DNA from: Gemmatimonadota bacterium
GTDB taxonomy: Bacteria > Gemmatimonadota > Gemmatimonadetes > Gemmatimonadales > Gemmatimonadaceae
Direction of reading: 5' to 3'
Assembly (NCBI GenBank): GCA_003142495.1
Contig: PLMM01000361.1
Coordinates: 1 to 9,424 of the forward strand
Length of the DNA: 9,424 bases
How positions within the stretch are numbered: the first letter of the stretch is position 1; every line of letters starts with the position of its first letter. The translations under genes were made by a program, and so were the position numbers. Shown here in pieces: positions 1-6,996 of this stretch. The notes beneath the pieces were generated by a model that worked only from the letters and a program-made list of their open reading frames with translations, did no database searches and had not been told where the DNA came from.

Positions 1-1055
1 CCGCCCACGTTGTGGTGCGTCTTGATCGTCACCGACGGCCCGCCATGCGGCGCCGCCGACTCGATCACATCCGGATAGAGCGTTCCCTGCACCAGGAACT
101 TCGCGTCGTGCCCTGCCGCCGCGGCCGCGTCCTCGAACACATCGATGAACGTGTGGCCGATGCGCCGCCGCTTTTCCTCCGGATCCTCGATCCCCGCGAG
201 CGCCGCGAGAAAGCGCTCGGAGGCGTCGATGGTGATCAGCTCGATGCCGAGATGCGCGCGAAACGTTTTCTCCACCTGCTCCCGCTCGTGCAGCCGCAGC
301 AAGCCATGATCGACGAAGATGCACGTGAGCTGCGAGCCGATCGCCTTGTGCACGAGCGCCGCCGCCACCGATGAGTCGACGCCGCCCGACAGCCCGCAGA
401 TCACCTTCGCATCGCCGACCATCTCCTTGATCTTCGCGACCTCTTCCTCGATGTACGCGCCGGTCGTCCACGACGGCACCGCCTTGCACACGCCGAAGAG
501 AAAGTTCTCGATCAACTCCCCGCCCCGCGGCGTATGCACCACCTCGGGGTGGAACTGCACGCCGAAAATCGGGCGCTTGCGATCGCGGAAGGCGCCGATA
601 TGCGAGTTCGCGCTGTGCGCGAGCACCTCGAAGCCCGGCGGCACGACCTTCACCTGATCGCCGTGACTCATCCATACCGGCGTGCGCTCGCCCTTGGCGA
701 AGCCATCGAAGAGCGTATCGCTGTCATCGATGATGAGCTCCGCGCGCCCATACTCGCGCCGATCTGCCGGCGCGATCTCCCCGCCCAACAGATGCACAAT
801 GAGATTCATTCCGTAGCACACGCCGAGCGTGGGCGCGTAGTCGAGCACCTGCCTTGGCACCGTCGGCGCGCCCTCGTCGTACACCGAATTCGGCCCGCCG
901 CTCAGAATGATCCCCGTCGGATTCCATGCGCGTATCCATTCCGCAGTGCGTGTTGGCGGATGGATCTCCGAGTACACGCCCGCCTCGCGCACCCGCCGCG
1001 CGATCAGCTGCGTGAACTGCGATCCGAAATCCAGAATCAGAATACGACTCGCCAT
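1..1055 (-). CDS. guaA: GMP synthase (glutamine-hydrolysing), N-terminal 351 residues, cut by the window edge
   Basis: Cytoplasmic enzyme that converts XMP, ATP and glutamine to GMP, the last step of guanine nucleotide synthesis. Residues 1-190 form a class I glutamine amidotransferase domain: it opens with [13 protein letters not shown], has SGGPNSVY at 52-59, the nucleophile Cys80 in GVCYGMN, and the His169/Glu171 pair in QFHPE. Residues from about 200 are the ATP-pyrophosphatase domain, with the P-loop SGGVDSS at 223-229, VDHGLLR at 248-254 and the conserved KTHHNVGG at 345 onward. The frame is open to base 1, so the rest of the synthetase domain and the C-terminal dimerisation domain lie outside. 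The ATG at 1055 fits the family start; AGG lies 7 bases upstream. It starts 8 bases after the phosphoesterase stop, so it is probably co-transcribed. Oddity: Asn84 stands where the CYGMQ motif normally has Gln. Identification is secure. Confidence 0.97.
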   Translation of the reverse strand, partial: MASRILILDFGSQFTQLIARRVREAGVYSEIHPPTRTAEWIRAWNPTGIILSGGPNSVYDEGAPTVPRQVLDYAPTLGVCYGMNLIVHLLGGEIAPADRREYGRAELIIDDSDTLFDGFAKGERTPVWMSHGDQVKVVPPGFEVLAHSANSHIGAFRDRKRPIFGVQFHPEVVHTPRGGELIENFLFGVCKAVPSWTTGAYIEEEVAKIKEMVGDAKVICGLSGGVDSSVAAALVHKAIGSQLTCIFVDHGLLRLHEREQVEKTFRAHLGIELITIDASERFLAALAGIEDPEEKRRRIGHTFIDVFEDAAAAAGHDAKFLVQGTLYPDVIESAAPHGGPSVTIKTHHNVG

Positions 1056-1063
1056 CCCTGCGC

Positions 1064-1573
1064 CTATCGCTTCCACTCGGCCTCATCGAGCGTGAGAAAG
1101 TCGACCTTGAGTGTCTCGAGATCCAGAATCGCCGCCGTCGGCACGCCGAAAAGCCAGCCGCACGCCTCGCCAGGGTTGAGCAGCAGCGTCGACCCCGAGA
1201 TGCGCGACTGCCTGATGTGCGAGCATCCGTGGATCACCACGGCGTGCGCATCGACCGATCGCTCCGCCACATCGCTCAGGTCGTGAATGAGCAGCAGCCG
1301 CACCCCCGAGACGTCCACCGAGTGCGGCGAGTCGTAGAGCTCCGTGGCCATTCCCTTCGACGCCTCCGCCAACAGTCCCTGATGATCGCCGTCATTGCGG
1401 CCGAAGACACCGGCGAACGGCAGATCGGCGGCCAGCAGCGGCGAAAGCGAGAACGGCGAGCAGTGATCGCCGGCGTGCAGCACCATCCCGACACCCGCCT
1501 CGCGAAAGAGCTTCGCGAACTCGGCGATCGCGGGGACACGATCGTGAGAATCCGAAAGGACTCCGACACGCAT
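1064..1573 (-). CDS. YfcE/MJ0936-like metallophosphoesterase with altered metal site
   Basis: Small (169 aa) calcineurin-like phosphoesterase, close in length to MJ0936/YfcE proteins (about 165-185 aa), which hydrolyse phosphodiesters or phosphomonoesters with two metals. The substrate cannot be told from sequence. Visible motifs: D8-S-H10, G35-D36-H37, G58-R59-N60-D61, H97 in IHDL, and H115-G-C117-S-H119. The family normally has GN at 58-59, with Asn a metal ligand, and GHxH at the end. Here Arg59 and Cys117 replace an expected Asn and His, while D8, H10, D36, H97 and H119 remain. One metal site therefore looks intact and the second remodelled, although Asn60 could shift into place. The ATG at 1573 overlaps the lysA stop as TGATG, and a GGAG lies 9 bases upstream. 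guaA follows after 8 bases. No signal peptide is visible, so it is probably cytoplasmic. Confidence 0.88.
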   Translation of the reverse strand: MRVGVLSDSHDRVPAIAEFAKLFREAGVGMVLHAGDHCSPFSLSPLLAADLPFAGVFGRNDGDHQGLLAEASKGMATELYDSPHSVDVSGVRLLLIHDLSDVAERSVDAHAVVIHGCSHIRQSRISGSTLLLNPGEACGWLFGVPTAAILDLETLKVDFLTLDEAEWKR

Positions 1574-2862
1574 CAGTCTGTTCTCCAGTCGAGATGTTGA
1601 GGCTCGAGCCGCACGAGATCCTCATAGTTCTCACGCCGAGTGACTACCGCAAAGCGATCGCCATCCACGAGCACCTCGGCCACGCGCGGGCGCGAGTTGT
1701 AGTTGAATGACATCACATATCCATACGCGCCGGTGGTGCGCACGACGATCAGATCGCCGGCTTCGACATCTTCGACTTCGCGATCGAGCGCGAAGAAGTC
1801 GCCGCTCTCGCACACCGGACCGACGACGTCGACGATCGAGCGCTCGTCGCGCGCCTGCACCGCCTCCACGGCGTGATACGCGTCGTAGTGCGACGGGCGC
1901 ACGAGGTCGTTCATCCCCGCGTCGGTGATGATGTATTCCTTGACTCCCGCTTTCTTGCGATGCATCACGCGCGCGAGGAGCACGCCGGCGTTCCCGACGA
2001 TGAAACGCCCCGGCTCGACGATGAGCGACAGTCCGGACTTCGCGATCTTCGGCAGCAGCGCCGCCGCGAGGGCGTCGAGATCCATCGGCAGTTCATCGTC
2101 GTACGACACCGCGAAGCCGCCTCCGATGTCGAGATAGCGAATCTCGGTGGCGCCGATGGCACGCATCTGCTCGTGGAGCTCGAGCAGCCGCACGAGCCCA
2201 TCGCGATACGGCTCGAGCTGGAACACCTGCGACCCGATGTGCATGTCGAGCCCGCGCAGCGCGATGTTCGGCATCGCGAGCGCGAGACGCCCGGCCTCGA
2301 GCGCCTCGTCGAACGGAATGCCGAACTTGTTGCCGCGCTCACCCGTGCGAGTGTAGTGATGCGGCGTATCGACCTTCACCTCCGGATTCACCCGCAGTGC
2401 AACCGGCGCGCGCATTCCCATCTCGCCGGCGATCTCGTTCAGCTGGTCGAGCTCGAAGATCGACTCGACGTTGAACATGAGAATGCCGGCCGAAAGCGCC
2501 TCTCTCAATTCCTGCGGCGACTTCCCTACTCCGCTGAACACGAGCGAATCGGAGCTGAAGCCGGCCTGCTGGGCACGATAGAGCTCGCCGCCCGAAACGA
2601 TGTCGACGCCCGCCCCTCGCTCCTGCAGCACGCGCAGCACGGCGAGATTCGAGTTCGCCTTCATGCTATAGTGCAGGCGATGCGGCACGGGCGAGAGTGC
2701 CTTGTCGAGCGCGTCGTATTGATCGCGAATTGCACGCGTGCTGTAGACGTACGCCGGCGTCCCGACCGCAGCGGCGATCGCCTCGAGCGACACTCCCTCG
2801 CAGACGAGCTCTCCGCTCGCCGTGCGAGTGAATCCCGAGGGGGTCAGTACGCCTTGGCCCAC
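1573..2862 (-). CDS. lysA: Diaminopimelate decarboxylase, non-ATG start
   Basis: PLP enzyme (fold type III) that decarboxylates meso-diaminopimelate to L-lysine, the last step of the DAP pathway. About 429 aa, normal for the family. Numbered from the GTG at 2862: PLP lysine Lys68 in HYSMKAN, phosphate-site and barrel motifs HIGSQ (208-212), LDIGGG (244-249) and EPGR (283-286), the dimer-site CESGD (351-355) whose Cys and Glu reach into the partner's active site, and AYGYVMSFNYNSRPR (379-393). No in-frame ATG exists before Lys68. The GTG at 2862 has GAGG 4 bases upstream. A CTG at 2847 is the alternative and would remove five residues. Reading further upstream, to 3216, only re-reads proS out of frame. 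The GTG start overlaps the end of proS by 19 bases and the stop overlaps the phosphoesterase ATG, so translational coupling is likely on both sides. Function is secure; the start is not. Confidence 0.95.
   Translation of the reverse strand: MGQGVLTPSGFTRTASGELVCEGVSLEAIAAAVGTPAYVYSTRAIRDQYDALDKALSPVPHRLHYSMKANSNLAVLRVLQERGAGVDIVSGGELYRAQQAGFSSDSLVFSGVGKSPQELREALSAGILMFNVESIFELDQLNEIAGEMGMRAPVALRVNPEVKVDTPHHYTRTGERGNKFGIPFDEALEAGRLALAMPNIALRGLDMHIGSQVFQLEPYRDGLVRLLELHEQMRAIGATEIRYLDIGGGFAVSYDDELPMDLDALAAALLPKIAKSGLSLIVEPGRFIVGNAGVLLARVMHRKKAGVKEYIITDAGMNDLVRPSHYDAYHAVEAVQARDERSIVDVVGPVCESGDFFALDREVEDVEAGDLIVVRTTGAYGYVMSFNYNSRPRVAEVLVDGDRFAVVTRRENYEDLVRLEPQHLDWRTD
1583..1586 (-). promoter_or_regulatory. 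Shine-Dalgarno for the phosphoesterase
   Basis: GGAG on the minus strand lies inside the last codons of lysA, 9 bases before the ATG at 1573. Together with the TGATG stop/start overlap it supports this start and coupled translation with lysA. It is one of the few clear ribosome-binding sequences in the window. Confidence 0.5.
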
Positions 2863-4313
2863 AACGCCTCGACGGTAGAGGGGTTTCCGCACTTGAGGCA
2901 CTTGGTCGCGGGCTCGGACGAACGAAACTCCTCGTCGGGGAGCACACGAATCGTCGCCTTCGTCGCTTCCTTGATCTGGCGCTCGCACTCCTCGCTGCCG
3001 CACCATCCCGCGTAGACGAACGCGCCCTCGCCCTCCATCACTTCGGTGAAGCGCGCCCACGTGATGTCGCCGCGAATGCTGTTCGCCTCGCGCCGGTCGC
3101 GCGCAGCCGTGAGCATGTCGTCCTGAATCTTCTCGAGCAGCACCTCGGCGTCCTCGCCCACGGTGTCGAGCGACACCGTCTGCTTGGCGCCCGTATCGCG
3201 GCGCACGAGCACGCACTGGTTCGCATCCACGTCGCGCGGACCGAGTTCGAGGCGCAGCGGCACCCCGCGCAGCTCCCAGTCGTAGTACTTCGCGCCCGGC
3301 TTCATGTTGTCGCGCGTATCGAGATGCACGCGCAGGCGATTCGGCTCACGACGCTCCCATTCACCGAGCGACGTTTTGAGCTTCTTCGCCGACTCGAACA
3401 CGCGCGCCTTGTCTTCGTCCGTTCGCCAGATCGGCACGATCACGATCTCGATCGGTGCGAGCAGCGGCGGCACGCGCAGCCCCTTGTCGTCGCCGTGCGT
3501 CATCACGAGCCCGCCGATCAGCCTCGTCGACACGCCCCAGCTCGTGTTCCACGCGAAGGCCTCGTCGCCGGCCTCCGTCTGGAACTTCAGCTCGAACACC
3601 TTCGAGAAATTCTGTCCGAGGTTGTGCGACGTGCCCGCCTGCAGGGCCTTGTTGTCCTGCATCTGAGCCTCGCACGAGTACGTGCGCAGCGCGCCGGCGA
3701 AGCGCTCGGAGTTCGTCTTCTGCCCAGTGATCACGGGCATCGCCATGTACCCTTCCATGAAGTCGCGATAGATGCCGACCATGCGCCGCGTCTCCTCCTC
3801 GGCCTCATCGTGCGTGGCGTGCGCCGTGTGCCCCTCCTGCCAGAGAAACTCGAGCGTGCGCAGGAAGAGTCGCGTGCGCATCTCCCAGCGCACGACGTTC
3901 GCCCACTGGTTGATGAGCAATGGAAGATCGCGATAGCTCTGCACCCACTTGGCGAACATCGCGTAGATGATGGTCTCCGACGTCGGCCGGATGACGAGCG
4001 GCTCCTCGAGCTCCTTCCCACCACCGTGCGTCACGACGGCGAGCTCCGGCGCGAAGCCCTCCACGTGTTCGGCCTCCTTGCTCAGGAAGCTCTGCGGAAT
4101 GAGCAGCGGGAAGTACGCATTGCGATGACCCGTCGCCTTGAACATGTCATCGAGCGTGCGCTGCATGCGCTCCCAAATCCCGTAGCCATCGGGACGAATG
4201 ACCATGCATCCGCGCACGGGCGAGTAATCCGCGAGCTCCGCGCGCAGCACTACCTCGTTGTACCATGCGCTGAAGTCCGCCTTGCGCGTGGTCAGCTTCT
4301 TGTCGTCAGCCAT
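2844..4313 (-). CDS. proS: Prolyl-tRNA synthetase, archaeal/eukaryotic-like (type 3)
   Basis: Charges tRNA-Pro with proline in the cytoplasm. At 489 aa it belongs to the shorter archaeal/eukaryotic-like class, not the ~570 aa bacterial class with the inserted editing domain. Visible features: an N-terminal class II core, RPTSET at 109-114 (proline/ATP site), the motif 2 region WANVVRWEMRTR followed by FLWQEGHTAHA, the motif 3 region GLVMTHGDDKGLRVPP, then the anticodon-binding domain (IEIVIVPI onward). A C-terminal zinc domain carries Cys438, Cys443, Cys472 and Cys475, and the protein ends in Ala-Tyr, as is typical of this class. The ATG at 4313 gives the expected MADDKKLTTR start; upstream there is only a weak GGA. 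It sits 42 bases after hisS and overlaps lysA. This type occurs in several bacterial lineages, so it is not by itself evidence of recent transfer. Base composition resembles the neighbours. Confidence 0.97.
   Translation of the reverse strand: MADDKKLTTRKADFSAWYNEVVLRAELADYSPVRGCMVIRPDGYGIWERMQRTLDDMFKATGHRNAYFPLLIPQSFLSKEAEHVEGFAPELAVVTHGGGKELEEPLVIRPTSETIIYAMFAKWVQSYRDLPLLINQWANVVRWEMRTRLFLRTLEFLWQEGHTAHATHDEAEEETRRMVGIYRDFMEGYMAMPVITGQKTNSERFAGALRTYSCEAQMQDNKALQAGTSHNLGQNFSKVFELKFQTEAGDEAFAWNTSWGVSTRLIGGLVMTHGDDKGLRVPPLLAPIEIVIVPIWRTDEDKARVFESAKKLKTSLGEWERREPNRLRVHLDTRDNMKPGAKYYDWELRGVPLRLELGPRDVDANQCVLVRRDTGAKQTVSLDTVGEDAEVLLEKIQDDMLTAARDRREANSIRGDITWARFTEVMEGEGAFVYAGWCGSEECERQIKEATKATIRVLPDEEFRSSEPATKCLKCGNPSTVEALWAKAY
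2867..2870 (-). promoter_or_regulatory. Possible ribosome-binding site for lysA (GAGG)
   Basis: GAGG within the last codons of proS lies 4 bases before the GTG at 2862, rather close. A second candidate, AAGG at 2852-2855, lies 4 bases before the CTG at 2847. GTG is the commoner start codon, so this site is preferred, but the sequence alone does not settle the start. Confidence 0.35.
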
Positions 4314-4341
4314 TGATTCCGTGTCCAGTGATCCTGCGCAT

Positions 4342-4359
4342 GCTCGTGCTCGTGCTCAT
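4342..4359 (-). repeat. Three-unit hexamer repeat at the hisS stop
   Basis: The plus strand reads GCTCGT twice and then GCTCAT, a 6-base unit in three copies. It covers the hisS stop codon and part of the 42-base hisS-proS spacer. It is probably low-complexity drift in GC-rich DNA; no function can be assigned. Slippage here would only alter the spacer or the last hisS codons. Confidence 0.4.
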
Positions 4360-5636
4360 GCCTGCTCCAGCCAGTCGTCGAGCTGCACGCGAAGCTCGAC
4401 CTTCTCATCCTTCCTTCGCAGCATCGCCTCGTTCGCCGAGAGCTCGGGAGTGGCGATCACGAGCGTCTGCTTCGCGCCCGCCGCGTACGCCGCCTTGAGC
4501 TGCCGCGCGAGCTTCTGGCTGCCGAGCGCGTATTCGACGCTCCGCCCACGCGCGCGAATCATCGACGCGACGCGCATCGCATCCTCGACCGTCCCCGAAT
4601 CGCCATAGGCAACCCACACATCCACCTCCGGCTCCGCCGAGGGCATCTTCCCGCGCGCGCGCAGCAGCTCGCCGAGCACGACGTCGCCCATGCCGAAGCC
4701 GAGTGCCGGAAGGCTCACGCCGCCCAGCGACTCGAGCAGCGTGTCGTAGCGCCCGCCGCCGCAGATGGCGCGCAGCTCACCCTTCGCGTCGAACAGCTCG
4801 AAAACGATCCCCGTGTAGTACGCGAGTCCGCGCACGATCGAGAGATCGAGCTTCACCCACTCGCGCACGCCGAGCGATTCGAGGTGATCGAGATAGCTGC
4901 GCAATGCGTCCCACTCCGCCATCGCACCGGCGGCTTGCACGAGCTGCGTGAACGCCTCCTCATCGGCCGTGGCGCCCGCGAGCTCGAACAGCTGCGCGCT
5001 CGTCGCAGCGCTGACGCCGGCCGCGGCGAGTCGCTGCGCGAGCACCTCGCGCGGATCGCGATCGAGCTTGTCGAGCGCCGCGTACGCCGCCGGAAGTTGC
5101 GCCTCCGTGATCCCGATGCCGCGCAGTAGCGCGTTGAGCAGCCGCCGGTCCGACACGCGCGCCACGACATCCTCGCTCGTCAGCCCGAACGCGCGCATCA
5201 CGTCAATCGCAGCGGCGAGCAGCTCGGCGTCGGCGCTCACATCGGCCTCGCCGATGATGTCCATGTTCAGCTGGAAGTGCTCGCGCAGCCTGCCGCGCTG
5301 CGCTCGTTCGTAGCGGAAGAGTTGCGGAATCGAGAACCAGCGCACGGGCTTCCGCATCGCGTTCGCGCGCGCGGCGACCATGCGCGCGAGCGTCGGCGTC
5401 ATCTCGGGACGCAGCGCGATCTCGCGCCCGCCCTTGTCGGTGAAGTTGTAGAGCTGGTCCACGATCTCGGCGCCACTCTTCTTCGTGTATAGATCGAGTG
5501 GCTCGAGCGGCGGCCCGTCATATTCCACGAAGCCGTAGCGGCGCGCGACATCGCGCCAGCCCCGGAAGATGTACGACCGCTCTGCGAGCTCCGTGGGATA
5601 GAAGTCGCGAAACCCTGGTAACGCGCCGGGGGACAT
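4356..5636 (-). CDS. hisS: Histidyl-tRNA synthetase
   Basis: Class II synthetase that charges tRNA-His in the cytoplasm; 426 aa from the ATG at 5636, normal for bacterial HisRS. It opens with the family's G-x-x-D-like start, ALPGFRDFYP. RPEMTPT is at 76-82, motif 2 is FRYERAQRGRLREHFQ (107-122), the histidine-specific signature RGLAYYTG is at 269-276 and GGGRYD at 293-298. The C-terminal ~95 residues form the anticodon-binding domain. Oddity: motif 3 reads GFGMGDVVL (313-321) where E. coli-type enzymes have G-x-x-x-G-L-E-R-L, so the class II motif 3 Arg is absent. I recall similar GDVVL forms in other lineages, so it may be a subgroup trait. A TTG sits directly before the ATG; the ATG is preferred. 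No clear Shine-Dalgarno is seen; the gene starts 9 bases after the folC stop, suggesting coupling. Confidence 0.96.
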   Translation of the reverse strand: MSPGALPGFRDFYPTELAERSYIFRGWRDVARRYGFVEYDGPPLEPLDLYTKKSGAEIVDQLYNFTDKGGREIALRPEMTPTLARMVAARANAMRKPVRWFSIPQLFRYERAQRGRLREHFQLNMDIIGEADVSADAELLAAAIDVMRAFGLTSEDVVARVSDRRLLNALLRGIGITEAQLPAAYAALDKLDRDPREVLAQRLAAAGVSAATSAQLFELAGATADEEAFTQLVQAAGAMAEWDALRSYLDHLESLGVREWVKLDLSIVRGLAYYTGIVFELFDAKGELRAICGGGRYDTLLESLGGVSLPALGFGMGDVVLGELLRARGKMPSAEPEVDVWVAYGDSGTVEDAMRVASMIRARGRSVEYALGSQKLARQLKAAYAAGAKQTLVIATPELSANEAMLRRKDEKVELRVQLDDWLEQA

Positions 5637-5645
5637 CAAAGAAAT

Positions 5646-6941
5646 CTACGCCATCAGCGGAGACACCTGCAAGCGCGCCATGGCGTCGCCTACAGTGTGA
5701 AACGAGCCCGTGATCAGCGTGGTGCCGCTCCCCGTGCGCGCGTCCGCCAGCGCGCGATCGAAGTCCGCCACCGCGGTCGCGCGCCATCCGTTCGACACCG
5801 CGAAGTCGAGCGCCTCCGCCAGCGTCCACGACCGATCGGCAGGCACGCTTGGCGGCGACGCCAATACGAAGCGATCGACCATCGGCGCGAGCGTCGTCAT
5901 CATCGCCTGCCAGTCCTTGTCTCGGAGCGCCGTCATGAGACAGGTGAGCGGGCGAGCCGGTTTCACCGATTGCAGTGTCTCGCACAGCACCGCACACCCC
6001 GCCGGATTGTGCGCGACATCGAAGATGATCGAACCGACGCTCTGGAAGCGCCCCGCGATCCTGACGTTGTCGAGCGACGCCTGCGGATCGATCGCGGCCA
6101 AGGCGTACGGAGCTCCTGCACTCTCGATCATCGAGAGCGCCGTCGCCGCGTTCAACGCCTGATAACGTCCGATCAACGGCGTGCGCAACCGGCGCGTGCC
6201 TCGCTCCGTCGTGAGCGTGAAGCGCGTGCCGTCGAGCGCCACCGAGATGTCCGCCACCTTCCACTCGTCCGCAACCGGGCGCACGGGCGACGCTCCCGCC
6301 TCGCGCGCAAGCTCCGTGAGAAAGGCGCGCAGCTTCGGATCGCTCTCGCCAATCACCGCCGGCACGCCCCGCTTGAAAATCCCCGCCTTCTCGCGCGCGA
6401 TCAGCTCCAGCGTATCGCCCAAGTACTGCACGTGATCGATGCCGATCGACGATACTCCAGCGGCAACAGGAGTGATCACGTTCGTGCTGTCGAGCCGGCC
6501 GCCGAGCCCCACCTCGATCACCGAGACGTCCACCTTCTCCCGCACGAAGTGATCGAAGGCCATCGCCGTCGTCGCCTCGAAGAACGTCGCGCCGAGCCGC
6601 TCGACGTCGGGGGTCCATCGCTCAATGAAAGCGACGACGTCCTCTTCGCTGATCGGCACGCCGTTCACAGCGATGCGCTCGCGGAAATCGATGAGGTGCG
6701 GCGACGTGTACTTGCCGACGCGCAGCCCCTGCCCGCGCAGCAGCGCCTCGAGCGTGCTGATGACGCTCCCCTTCCCGTTCGTACCCGCCACGTGAAACGC
6801 CGGCACGCGCGCCTGCGGATCGCCGAGCAGCGACAGGAGCTCGCTCGTGCGCTCGAGTCCCATCTTCCATCCGCCCGTGACTCGCGCGAAGAGATAGTCC
6901 AGCTTGATCGCGTAGCGGGACGTTCCGGACGGCTCGTTCAT
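5646..6941 (-). CDS. folC: Bifunctional dihydrofolate / folylpolyglutamate synthase
   Basis: Mur-ligase-family enzyme that adds glutamate to dihydropteroate and/or extends the polyglutamate tail of folates, using ATP; cytoplasmic. 431 aa, typical length. Seen in order: P-loop GTNGKGS (53-59), TSPHL (79-83) and the FRERI segment, the omega-loop region FEATTAMAFDHF, VIEVGLGGRLDSTN, the GIDHVQYLG segment, EKAGIFKRG with the lysine that is usually carbamylated, AGRFQ, and the C-terminal-domain motif DVAHNP. Whether it has both activities or only one cannot be decided here. The ATG at 6941 is the only reasonable start; there is no good Shine-Dalgarno, but an 8-codon mini-ORF (6961-6938) ends in ATGA overlapping this start. 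It follows accD by 55 bases, the accD-folC order also seen in E. coli, and precedes hisS by 9 bases. Confidence 0.95.
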   Translation of the reverse strand: MNEPSGTSRYAIKLDYLFARVTGGWKMGLERTSELLSLLGDPQARVPAFHVAGTNGKGSVISTLEALLRGQGLRVGKYTSPHLIDFRERIAVNGVPISEEDVVAFIERWTPDVERLGATFFEATTAMAFDHFVREKVDVSVIEVGLGGRLDSTNVITPVAAGVSSIGIDHVQYLGDTLELIAREKAGIFKRGVPAVIGESDPKLRAFLTELAREAGASPVRPVADEWKVADISVALDGTRFTLTTERGTRRLRTPLIGRYQALNAATALSMIESAGAPYALAAIDPQASLDNVRIAGRFQSVGSIIFDVAHNPAGCAVLCETLQSVKPARPLTCLMTALRDKDWQAMMTTLAPMVDRFVLASPPSVPADRSWTLAEALDFAVSNGWRATAVADFDRALADARTGSGTTLITGSFHTVGDAMARLQVSPLMA

Positions 6942-6964
6942 TCGCGTGAAGCTACCACCATCTC

Positions 6965-6984
6965 ACGCGGCCGGCGCGCCGCGT
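6965..6984 (-). other. Possible RNA hairpin in the accD-folC spacer
   Basis: A 7-bp inverted repeat (ACGCGGC and GCCGCGT) around a 6-base loop lies 12 bases after the accD stop and 23 bases before the folC start. No run of T follows on the transcribed strand, so it is not a normal intrinsic terminator. It could stabilise the accD message or dampen folC read-through, or be chance in GC-rich DNA. Confidence 0.3.
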
Positions 6985-6996
6985 AGAACACGTCGA

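Noticed and set aside
1873..3015. Long plus-strand open frame (380 codons) opposite lysA
   Set aside because: It is antisense to a clear lysA and rich in Arg/His/Glu, as expected for the mirror frame of GC-rich coding DNA; no known motif is visible.
2863..3216. N-terminal extension of the lysA frame up to 3216
   Set aside because: This stretch re-reads proS out of frame and is Arg/Gly-rich; no LysA homologue carries such a domain, and ProRS coding is unmistakable there.
3324..4316. Long plus-strand open frame opposite proS
   Set aside because: Mirror-frame shadow of proS; composition biased to Arg, His and Leu, no motif.
5637..5639. TTG start for hisS one codon before the ATG
   Set aside because: An ATG follows immediately and gives a normal HisRS N-terminus; the TTG has no better ribosome-binding sequence.
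6965..6984. Intrinsic terminator between accD and folC
   Set aside because: The stem is GC-rich, but the bases that follow (GAGATGG) are not a T-run.
5697..6986. Long plus-strand open frame (429 codons) opposite folC
   Set aside because: Antisense shadow of folC with low-complexity Arg-rich content and no recognisable domain.
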